From positions 13,710,566 through 13,770,565 of the forward strand of contig NC_064035.1 in the NCBI RefSeq assembly GCF_932526225.1: a DNA stretch of 60,000 bases, written 5' to 3'. Position 1 is the stretch's first letter, and each line of letters starts with the position of its first letter. The notes below the pieces were generated by a model. That model worked only from the letters and a program-made list of their open reading frames with translations, ran no database searches and had not been told where the DNA came from. Source of the stretch: Nematostella vectensis. Its lineage: Eukaryota > Cnidaria > Anthozoa > Actiniaria > Edwardsiidae. Below are positions 1 to 12,100 of the stretch, piece after piece. Position numbers and translations under genes: made by a program.

Positions 1-46
1 TATGTTGCTGGATGTTCGTAGAGTTTCATTCAATCTTGTGTCATAG

Positions 47-139
47 GTCATTCCTGGAGGTCATGCTTTGCTGCTTTCTCGACTTGGATACGGCAGAAGG
101 ACGCTGACACGCCTGGCATGTTACGCTGCTGGGTATAAG
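47..139 (+). CDS. Dynein exon a: AAA4 P-loop (degenerate)
   Basis: Thirty-one codons begin after TCATAG and end at AAG|GTATTG, phase 0 at both ends. The peptide starts VIPGGHALLLSRLGYGRRT. The usual GxGGSGKQS P-loop reads SRLGYGRRT, with Lys replaced by Arg. LTRLACYAAGYK follows, as in other dyneins. Confidence 0.88.
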
Positions 140-3100
140 GTATTGGCACACAGCTTAAGCAGTTTGAGTAGTAGCTCTATGAAAAAGAACTAAATAGTTT
201 TGATTGGCGTCATTGTGTTCTATCCCTAGTTGATGGAGGCACAAGCGACGCATTTCCAGTCACGTGAACAGCTACGCCAACAGATCAAAACCGCTAGCTA
301 CGTGGCGGGCATTCAGGGGAAGCCAGTTGTGCTATTTATTCCCGAGGGGGTGGAGGACAGTTCACTTGAGGATGTCAACACGCTGATGGCTGAAGGTAAA
401 TATTCGCTTGTTACGGGTGTGAGTAACGGGCCATTACATGTTTATTTGCAGTGGGGTAGGGTACAATGTTTCTAGCAGTATAGTATTTTATTTATTTAGG
501 GGGCATTTTTTTGGACAATGCTATGGCAATATACGACAAAACAAAATCCGTGATGAAATAGAATCGGCTTTATGTTAATGATCTTTATCTATCAACTGCA
601 AATTATGTTTTGGGTTAACCGCTTGAGAACCAAAATTATGTACTGTATGTATTCGTATAGTATTCTCAGCCAGCCCCAAGGGTGGCCCCCTAATAGAGGT
701 ACTTTACAGCATTGCCTCAAATGTGTGTATTTATTGTCTTGAAGGTACTTGTCCCGGTTTGTACACCCCAACGGAAATAGCGATCATTTCTACCCATCTT
801 CTTCCTGGAGGGCAGCTCGGGGCCCGCCGCACTGAGCACCAGAACATTGCCCAGGAGAGGTACTTCCGTCGCGTCAAGTCCAACTTACATATCGTCGTCT
901 CGATCAAGTTCACACCTCTAACCATCCCGCGTGCAGAGATGCCTAAAAATGCCGGACCAGGATACTGGAGGACGTTTGAGGGCGGTCCCTCGTGTTCTGC
1001 ATTGTACAGGTTTCCAAACTTGCTGACACGCTCTTGTTGCGTGGATGTCTATTTACCATGGCCGCACGAGGCACTTGTCAGTATTGCCGAGAAGTTGATA
1101 GATGAGAACGATCCTGCCTTTGCGCAGGTCCCATGGAAAAAACGCGACCGCAGTCCACAGGTAACACTTCGCCGCAATAGCACGTTAAGCTTACTAAGAA
1201 ATCTGTGAACTCACGCATATTTAGTTTTATGCTCTTTTATGGCAACTGTGTCGTGGTCGATGTATGTCTGACCTGTATGCCCTCTATACGTATCCAGGTA
1301 GCAGCTATATGCTCAATTATGGCGCACGTGCACTTGTCATCCCGCTCGATGGTCGAGCGACTGTACGGAATCCGCGGCTTAAAGCTGTATTCGCCCAATA
1401 CCTTCCTCGACTTTGCTGACTTGTTCAAGAAACTTTGTGACCGTATTTGTACCACCGAGAAGGTACGTCACCAAGTCCCTTGCTAACATTAAATAATAAT
1501 GATAAAATACTAATTCTTTATCCATTTATAAGATAAAAGAACATGTCATGTTACAAGCATTATACTGATAAATATATATATAGATAGCTAGATACGAGGA
1601 TGGCGAGGACCAATTAACCTGATCCGCATGTGCAGTTTAGATGTTATTTTATTTGGGCGCACTTCAAATCTTTTATTTGTACATTCAAAATCTCTTTAGT
1701 CTAGATTTCCTGATAACAGGTGACTTTCACTAAGGATCACATGACTTTTGGGTTGGCAAACACTCACGCACTCCTTCTTTAGAGTCTTGAACCGCAAAAT
1801 AACGATAACAAAAAGCAACCCCTTCAGCACCATCAAATCGTCGCTCTCTGGCGTGACGGTCAACAAAGCAGCGTTGGGATTAAATAGAACTGTAACAATG
1901 GCTACTAGTTATGTTTTTTGGGAAGAATATTGATATTTTTTTCTGCCAAACATGTTGCTCATGTGTTGGCTTTGCTTGCACACCCGCAGTGCTAGCGAAT
2001 GCTGTTGCAAACGTCCTTGCTGTCCTTGCTTTGGAGTTTTCACTTCTTACATAGTTTAAGGGAAAAATAGGCGAGAATATTTTACGTCAAGCTGTTTGTA
2101 TTTCCCATTGGATCCTGTCGTTGTCGTAATCTTCCCTTCTTACATAGACCAAGACGGGCCGACTGCAGAGCGGTTTAAAACGCATAGACGAAGCGTCGCG
2201 CAGCCTAGACAAGATGCAGCAAGAACTCGACCAGTTGGCGCCGGTATACGACGAGGCACAGGCCGGTGTGAAAGCTTGCCAACAGAGTGTGGAAAACAGT
2301 CAAAAGGAGTACCAGGACCAGCGGGAAGCCTGCAAACACCAGGAACAGGAGATCGAGGCTATGCAGGGCCCCATCGAGGTGCTAAAGAGGGAGGCCAATG
2401 AAGAATTTGGCAAGGTAACACTTGTGGCAAGGTAACACTTGTGGCAGGGTAACACTTATGGCAAGGTAACACTTGTGGCAGGGTAACACCTGTGGCAAGG
2501 TAACACTTGTGGCAAGGAAACACCTGTGGCAAGGTAACACTTGTGGCAAGGTAACACCTGTGGCAAGGTAACACCTGTGGCAAGGTAACACTTGTGGCAA
2601 GGTAACACTTGTGTCAAGGTAACACTTTTGGCAAGGTAACACTTGTGGCAAGGTAACACTTGTGGCAAGGTAACACCTGTGGCAAGGTAACACTTGTGCA
2701 GGGAAGCACTTGTGGCAAGGTAACACCTGTGGCAAGGTAACACCTTTGGCAAGGTAACACTTGTGGCAAGGTAATACTTGTGGCAAGGAAACACCTGTGG
2801 CAAGGTAACACTTGTGGCAAGGTAACACCTGTGGCAAGGTAACACTTTTGGCAAGGTAACACTTGTGGCAAGGTAACACTTGTGGCAAGGAAACACCTGT
2901 GGCAAGGTAACACTTGTGCAGGGAAGAACTTGTGGCAAGGTAACACTTGTTGCAAGGTAACACTTGTGGCAAGGTAACACCTGTGGCAGGGTAACACTTG
3001 TGGCAAGGTAACACTTGTGGCAAGGTAACACTTGTGGCAAGGTAACACCTGTGGCAAGGAAACACCTGTGTCAAGGTAACACTTGTGGCAAGGTAACACC

Positions 3101-6100
3101 TGTGGCAAGGTAACACCTGTGGCAAGGTAACACTTGTGGCAAGGTAACACTTGTGTCAAGGTAACACTTTTGGCAAGGTAACACTTGTGGCAAGGTAACA
3201 CTTGTGGCAAGGTAACACCTGTGGCAAGGTAACACTTGTGCAGGGAAGCACTTGTGGCAAGGTAACACCTGTGGCAAGGTAACACCTGTGGCAAGGTAAC
3301 ACTTGTGGCAAGGTAACACTTGTGGCAAGGAAACACCTGTGGCAAGGTAACACTTGTGGCAAGGTAACACCTGTGGCAAGGTAACACTTTTGGCAAGGTA
3401 ACACTTGTGGCAAGGTAACACTTGTGGCAAGGAAACACCTGTGGCAAGGTAACACTTGTGGCAAGGTAACACCTGTGGCAAGGTAACACTTGTGCAGGGA
3501 AGCACTTGTGGCAAGTTAACACCTGTGGCAAGGTAACACCTGTGGCAAGGTAACACTTGTGGCAAGGTAACACTTGTGGCAAGGTAAAACCTGTGGCAAG
3601 GTAACACTTGTGCAGGGAAGCACTTGTGGCAAGGTAACACCTGTGGCAAGGTAACACCTGTGGCAAGGTAACACTTGTGGCAAGGTAACACCTGTGGCAA
3701 GGAAACACCTGTGGCAAGGTAACACTTGTGGCAGGGTAACACCTGTAGCAAGGTAACACCTGTGGCAAGGTAACACTTGTGACAAGGTAACACCTGTGGC
3801 AAGGTAACACTTGTGGCAAGGTAACACCTGTGGCAAGGTAACACCTGTGGCAAGGTAACACTTTTGGCAAGGTAACACCTGTGGCAAGGTAACACCTGTG
3901 GCAAGGTAACACTTGTGGCAAGGTAACACTTGTGGCAAGGTAACACCTGTGGCAAGATAACACTTGTGCAGGGAAGCACTTGTGGCAAGGTAACACCTGT
4001 GGCAAGGTAACACCTGTGGCAAGGTAACACTTGTGGCAAGGTAACACCTGTGGCAAGGTAACACCTGTGGCAAGGTAACACTTGTGGCAGGGTAACACCT
4101 GTAGCAAGGTAACACCTGTGGCAAGGTAACACCTGTGGCAAGGTAACACTTGTGGCAAGGTAACACTTGTGACAAGGTAACACCTGTGGCAAGGTAACAC
4201 CTGTGGCAAGGTAACACCTGTGGCAAGGTAACACCTGTGGCAAGGTAACACCTGTGGCAAGGTAACACCTGTGGCAAGGTAACACTTGTGGCAGGGTAAC
4301 ACCTGTAGCAAGGTAACACCTGTGGCAAGGTAACACCTGTGGCAAGGAAACACCTGTGGCAAGGTAACACTTGTGGCAAGGTAACACTTGTGGCAAGGTA
4401 ACACCTGTGGCGAGGTAACACTTGTGGCAAGGTAACACTTGTGGCAAGGTAACACCTGTGGCAAGGTAACACCTGTGGCAAGGTAACACTTGTGGCAAGG
4501 TAACACTTTTGGCAAGGTAACACTTGTGGCAAGGTAACACTTGTGGCAAGGTAACACCTGTGGCAAGGTAACACTTTTGACAAGGTAACACCTGTGGCAA
4601 GGTAACACTTGTGGCAAGGTAACACTTGTGGCAAGGTAACACTTGTGGCAAGGTAACACTTTTGGCAAGGTAACACTTGTGGCAAGGTAACACTTGTGGC
4701 AAGGTAACACCTGTGGCAAGGTAACACTTTTGGCAAGGTAACACCTGTGGCAAGGTAACACTTGTGGCAAGGTAACACTTGTTCAGGAAAGCACTTGTGG
4801 CAAGGTAACACTTGCATCAGGCGCGTACACAGGGAGAGTGTGCAGAGTGGGTGTGCAATTACCATCCCTTGCCCGTCAAAAAGAAGGCCATTCCTTATTG
4901 AAGGATCGTCACAAACTATCTAATTTCCAGCACATACCTATGACATACCAGACATACCAGTCTCCCATAGACTCATGTTTCTTGGTGTTTTGTATAGGTC
5001 AGCCCGTTGTTTGAGGCAGCGTGGAAGGCCATTAACGCCCTTGACGTCCGTGACATTGAGGAGATTCGTAGCTACCGCCTGCCGCCATCACTCGTGGAAC
5101 TTGTAGTCAACTCTGTCTGTCTCCTCTTCAACGAACCGCAGACGTAAATATTAAACTTTATTTCATATTCGATTAGATGGGTACCGTAAATGATCTAAAA
5201 ACGCCCCCTATCTAAAAAACGCCTCCTATCTAATGAACGCCCCCCCCCCAAGCTTCCAAGTTGGTATTGAACGCCCCCCTTTATTAACGCCCCCCCTACC
5301 CTTCCTACCAGCTTAAAAACAAACGACATAGGAATTCCGGTAATATAAATCAAATTCAGTTGTCTTCTTGCTTAATCTTAGCTTGACTTCTACTGGGTGA
5401 CACTTGGTCAATGTCAAAAAACGCTTGCCACGCAGGCTATAATTTAACGTGATCCTGACTGAGATTAGAACGCCCCGGGCGTTTATTAGATAATTTACGG
5501 TAACTGGAATATTGCAAATCTGCTGTTTAGAAACCTTGTCCAAAGGAAGCGTAAAAGGTCGAGCTGTTTTACGTACTAAAGTCTCCGTTGTAGTCTTTGA
5601 CTTTCTTGTGTAGTTAATTCTACTGATGCTTCCCGCTATTCTTTAGATGGGAACAAGGAAAGCTACTTCTCAACCGCGAAAACTTCTTCAAAGATCTCGA
5701 ATTCTATGACATCAAGAACATGCCAGACTCGATCTTCCTCAAGCTCGAGACCTTCTACAAGAACCCTGTTTTTCGACCAGAAATCGTCAGAGCAGGTCAC
5801 GATTATGTACTTGATAACTAGTGATTTTAGTATTGTCTCAGACCTCCAAAATTAGTATTGTCTCAACTCCAAAATTTTCTTGAATGCATTATCTGTTCGA
5901 AAAAAAAAAACTCCCAACTCCCCAATTTTCAACTCATGTAACTCTATGTACTAAGGGACTAATGTAACATGTTATTAATTTTTCCTATTGTAAGACATTA
6001 TTTTGTTATACAGGTAGTGTAGCCGCGGGTTCCCTGTGCATGTGGGTCCGAGCCGTATACGACTATTGCGTGGTGTACCGTGCCCTGGCTCCAAAACAGC

Positions 6101-9100
6101 GCCAGTTGAAGAGCGCCGAGGCCGAACTTGAGAAGGTGGGGTAATTTCTTTTTTCAGATCTTGTTGCCCTAGCCGTCGTCGTCGTCCTTCCTTAAGGTCC
6201 CTAATAGCTTAGCTCGTAAACTAATTTGTTCCAGGCCAAGTCTATACTTGGGGAGATGCGTGTACGAGGTAACGCCATCAAACAGGAGTTGGAGGAGAAG
6301 ATTCAGTCTTACAAAGACAGTGTCAAACATGCTAAGGCTATCGACAAACAGATACAGGTAACGGCTTATGCTAAAATGGCCCTCTGGAAATGTGGGTGAC
6401 CCACCTCCAATGTCCGTTATCCTCGCAAGCGTTGGACTGAGTCCTCATCCGTTCCTAGACGCTTGACTATGACGTTACTGATGGAAACGCAAGATCTGAT
6501 TCCTTGAAAATTATTTGCATTCTCATTTAATTACTTGTGTGGATTACTAGCAATTATGTTACTGGCACATTTGTCAAGGAGTTTGTCTCTTCTTTCTCGC
6601 TGAAGATATCTGCGTAATGTTCCAGGGTATCAACAGCCGAAAACAGCGCGGGACCAAGTTGGTAGACAGCATGTCCGAGTACTTCTCTTCATGGAAGCAA
6701 AATCTCAAGACCAGTAAACAGAACCTTGTAACAGCGCCCGGTGATGCGCTTATGGCAGCAGCTGCTGTCTGCTACTTTGGCCCGCTTATTCGCACAGCTC
6801 GTGATGAACTCTTTAGGGATTGGCTAAGAGTCTGTGACGGAGTGGCCCGTCAGCCATCCGGACATGCTCGGAGCCTTGCGTCGGTTACGCTATGGGAAGA
6901 ATATAAGAAGAAAGAACAGGAGTGCCGTACACCCACACCGCAAAGTGCTGGTGAGTACTATAAAATCAGATCTAGCACTATCTGGGGAGGGGGGGGGACG
7001 GGCGTCGTACAAACACAAGGCAAAGTTCGGTCGAGTACTATACAATGAGCTCTAGCAGTATCTGGGGAGGGGGGGGCACAGGCGTCGTACAAACACAAGG
7101 CAAAGTTCGGGTGAGTACTATACAATGAGCTCGAGCAGTATCTGGGGAGGGGGGGGGGGGCACAGGCGTCGTACAAACACAAGGCAAAGTTCGGGTGAGT
7201 ACTATACAATGAGCTCTAGCAGTATGTGGAGGAGGGTAGCTTTGATGTTTAGAGCGTTATAGTTGAACTAGTAAACAGTGGAGTACACATAGATAATACA
7301 TGGCAAAGGACGGATGACTACTGTACAGAGAGAATATCTACTTGTGATGAGCCCTTCTGTTGTTGGTGTTCTATCAAAATATCAAAGTACAATTATAATG
7401 AACACTCACTGAACAATAATCTCCAGGCTTGTCTGCGAGGCTACTCTATTTGGTTTGTCATAAGGTAACTAGTTGGTAGGAGAACACAAGAGAATTTATA
7501 CGTCAAATTGCAGCCGGGTACTGCACAGTGGCCAATAGCTTTCACTGTAAGAAGGGAGGAGGGTGGAGGGGTAGCTTCTTTGTTTTGGGAAGTGTTAAGG
7601 GACTAGCAAACAATAGAGTTTGTGAGCGTTTTACCTAAGCCGCCGCACGTAAGGCTGTATTGCCTTCCGATTGCTACAACAAGAAAAAAATATATAAACA
7701 CGAGAACACCATGCTAACTATTTTGATTGACAAGGCTGGTGTAAATCCTCATTATTCCGTTGCAGCTCATTCGCTGTTCGTCAGTAACACGGTCCCGGTG
7801 CAAGAGGGCGTGTCTCTGCACGTGCTGCTCTCCACATGTGACGAGCTTGGCGACTGGGAGCGCCGCGATCTACCCAAAGACGAGTATGCGGTTCAAAACG
7901 CTTTGATCATGCGTACTTGTGGCAATGACCGCAAGCATTGTTGGCCTCTTCTGATCGATCCGCATGGCCAGGCTGTGGACTGGATCCAAGCGTTACACAA
8001 GGGTAAGGCATGATACAATCTCTAAGTTATCATATCGTCCACTAGACGTGTTTATAAAGTGGCTTATCGATGTGAGCACTCGCTCTCCTAGAGCAAGCCC
8101 GGATATTTGAAATTTTCTTGATACTATTTCATCGTTACGATTTTTTCAGCAGATTCCTCTGAAATCAGTAGCCCTAGCCAAGCTCAGCTCTTTGATATCC
8201 GAAATGCCTCGCGTGGTTCCGATTTGCAAAACGCGTCATGCGTGTCGTTTGCGCGATCCACCTCACAGATGTCTCAGCAGAGTGTTACAAGTAGCACGTC
8301 TTCTTTTGTTGACCAAGATGACCAAGTAGAGACCTCTGTTGATGAGAGCCAGGACCTCATGCTGGATTCATTCAGAGACGGTAAAACGCCCTTTATATTA
8401 ATACGATGATGAGGTCGGCTCACAGGGAACAGGCCACAGTGGTTCCTGGATTTTTGGATTATATTATTACTATATATATAATTCTCGTGTCCATTCTGGA
8501 TTACCCTCTTCCCCTCTCAACCTGTGGCCCTTGCATAGTAGTAAGTGTCTAGACTCTAATGCAATCCCTTGCAAAGATCTGCACACATTTTATCTAGTAA
8601 TGCATCTTTGCACCCAGGAGACATTCTAACAGGTAATGCATCTTTACACCCAGGAGACATTCTATCAGATAATGCATCTTTGCACCCAGGAGACATTCTA
8701 TCAGATAATGCATCTTTGCACCCAGGAGACATTCTATCTAGTAATGCATCTTTGCACCCAGAAGACATTCTATCAGGTAATGCATCTTTGCACCCAGGAG
8801 ACATTCTATCTAGTAATGCATCTTTGCACCCAGGAGACATTCTATCTAGTAATGCATCTTTGCACCCAGGAAACATTCTATCAGGTAATGCATCTTTGCA
8901 CCCAGGAGACATCCTATCTAGTAATGCAGCTTTGCACCCAGGAGACATCCTATCTAGTGATGCATCTTTGCACCTAGGAGACATTCTGTCTAGTAATGCA
9001 TCTTTGCACCCAGGAGACATTCTATCAGGTAATGCATCTTTGCACCCAGGAGACATTCTATCTAGTAATGCATCTTTGCACCCAGGAGACATTCTATCAG

Positions 9101-12100
9101 GTTATGCATCTCTGCACCCAGGAAACATTCTATCTAGTAATGCATCTTTGCACCCAGGAAACATTCTATCAGGTAATGTATCTTTGCACCCAGGAGACAT
9201 CCTATCTAGTAATGCAGCTTTGCACCCAGAAGACATTCTATCAGGAAATGCATCTTTGCACCCAGGAGACATTCTATCTAGTAATGCAGTTTTGCACCCA
9301 GAAGACATTCTATCAGGTAATGCATCTTTGCACCCAGGAGAAATTCTATCTAGTAATGCATCTTTGCACCCAGAAGACATTCTATCAGGTAATGCATCTT
9401 TGCACCCAGGAGACATCCTATCTAGTAATGCATCTTTACATCCAGGAGACATTCTATCAGGTAATGCATCTTTACATCCAGGAGACATTCTATCTAGTTA
9501 TGTATCTTTACATCTAGGAGATGAAGAGACACATGGAGACACAGACTCCACCATGACTGGTCGGACAGACCACACAGGAGGCAGTGCATTCACCTCTATG
9601 ACGGAGCGCGCCTTCAGAGAGAAGCTAGCGCAGGAAATGGGCATCCAGGTAATCCCAAGTTTTACCAGTCAATCGATAGACCATTGTCAATCGATAGAAC
9701 TTTATCAGTTTATAGACCTCGGGTCGCGTCTTTAGCTGTTTTGTGTAGAAGTAGCAAAGTATAATCTGCCATTCCCTTGATCCCTAGATCGAGTCCTTGG
9801 GCCGTGAAGTCTAATTTGTCTTCCTATTATCCCTAGATCGAGTCCCCGGACCGTTCCTCAACATTCGCACCAACACCATGTCTAGAGATTAGCGAGGGAC
9901 AAGTTCTAAGAGTATCGGCTGATGACCCTCAGATTGGTAGGAGTTTACCGCTATGGATTGAATCTGACTGTTGTATCTAGGACCACAAAGTTTTGCGACT
10001 GCTCAGAACTTCTCCTCTCTTCTGGGAATAGCAGATTGTCGGTGAAACTTGCGGAATTAAAGAATGACGATCATCCGTCGACCTGACTTACAAGACGCGT
10101 GCGCTTTTTTGTGTCAAGCTGCGTGTCGCAGTGCACAAACCCGTCACCATAGAACTCCCCGTTCACACATTTTTGTCCCTAGTGTGTTAACTAGTGCACA
10201 CGTCACCGTCGCTGCAGAACTCCCCGTTAAAATTTGTTTTTCTTTCCAGTGAGTAAGCTTCGGGCCGCAGTGCAGGCCGGGATAGTAACGCACGTTTCCC
10301 ACATGGAGAGGTGTCGCTGGAACAAGAGCTTGGAGTTGCTGCTGGCGCGGCAGACTTTCACGTCGAATAATGGTACTACTCAGGTGGTCCTCGGAAAAAC
10401 AGCCATTAACGTGCACCCGAGCTTCCGTCTGTACCTCAGCGCCTCTGTACCGTTATTCATGCCAGGCACTGGACTCGTGCCGCTTCCTTTTGCTAAGGTG
10501 AGGATCTTCTACTGACACATTCCTCTTCATACGATCATTAGATTTAAGTAATACGATTGTTATTGGCTTTTAACGGACAGTTGGTAAAAACCGGCTTTTC
10601 ACTGGCCAATAAAACGGGGACGTAAGAGGTTACGCGCTTGTGAAAATCAGCACACAGAAGACGCATTCCTTTTTTTCTAGACTTTCTCTCCAAATGTTTG
10701 CCTAGGCAGGGTATTACACTGCTTTGTTAGTGTTGATAGCCCTGCAGCACGTTTGCCGAGTGCAACTATACAGATTGATAGACTTGAGAATACCCGCCCA
10801 CTAGGAATCAATATGTTAAGTCCTATTGTGAAGAACTATTTGTGGACGGGTATTAAATTGTCCGAGAAAATAAATCGTGGTTCCTTTCGCCTTAGAGCCA
10901 GACTTAAATGTGTAGCTTTCATGCATTATATTAGCGGCAAACTTATCCGCATTTCCCCGAGATCTCCTAAGGCAACTTACTCTCCTTTGATAAGCTTCCT
11001 ATGTCCCTTGTTCCACTCTGGCACCCTCCCTAACATTGACGGGGACACAGAAAGTTTAAACAAAATAAGATCATGGTAAACTATACTCTATTACTGGAAA
11101 CGGTAGTATTATTAAAGGAGCTTGACTTTCTTCCGGGAAAAAAAGGAGGCTGTTCTTTTGACTATTTTTTCGAAAACTTGAAAATGTCTTGAGCTTCACT
11201 TTTTCACCTGTCCGTTTTAAAGACCTTTAACTAGTCTCCCATTCTGTGCTTTATATGTGTATGATTGACATGTAGCTAAGTGACCTTAAACTAGTGGTCC
11301 ATTCTGTGTATTTAGGTGTGTGTGATTGACATGTCGCTAAGTCAGGAGGGACTTGTGCAGCGACTGCTGACCGAGACGCTAAGAATTGAGCGGCCAGAGT
11401 TTGACGGGCAACAGCGCTCGCTGGATCGGGACTGCAGTTTACACGAGCAGCAGATCGCTAGTGCCAAGGTATTATATTTATCTGCACATTATATCTGTAG
11501 GCTTAAGTATCTTGCTTTGTGGGGAGGTATGTTGACTTCACCTTGTGAATGTTCCCATTAAATGCTTTGCAATCTACATGACGGAAAAACCTGGAAAATG
11601 CGCAATTCGAGATAGAGAAAGAAGACACAATTTCTTACAATGGCCATCGGTTCCTTGTATTCCCGACTGATTGTTGAAACACAAATAACGTGAGGCCGAA
11701 ATGCACATACCCAGATTTTTGTTTTTTAAGATATTTTTTCCTTGATCATCCTTGCGCTATGTATGAGCTCAGGGACGAAAAGCTCAAATTTCAATGACTT
11801 TACAAAAGGTCGCATCAATTTTAAAAAAAGTCGCATTTGATATTTTTTTATTACTCACTAAGTACTTTACTAAATCTTTCGCCTTATTAGATGTAAAATG
11901 AGCTTTTTTGAAGGGTTAAGTCATGTTTTTTCGTCATGTCTTTGCAATCCTTAATGGCGCTAAGATTTTTCATGGATACCGGGATCCTGCCGAATGCTGT
12001 TTTTCCATGGATTCTAGGGACCAGGGATTGACAAACGCCTTGTTTTCGGCATGCTAATACATAGCATTGTTTTGTCAGGAATGTGTTCTTGAGAAAGTCA

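Noticed and set aside
2382-4865. Very long minus-strand open frames with Cys-rich repeats (LPCHKCYLATSVT)
   Set aside because: They are translations of the 17-bp intronic array, which has no stop on that strand. There is no non-repeat domain, and the sense strand is a phased dynein intron.
8556-9488. Minus-strand and shifted plus-strand repeat proteins (MSPGCKDALLDR, MHLCTQETFYQ)
   Set aside because: Shadows of the 36-bp array. Only the frame that continues into the dynein exon has any possible meaning.
10753-11079. 108-codon open frame in a dynein intron
   Set aside because: No recognised domain, and it lies between two phased exons. It may be chance.
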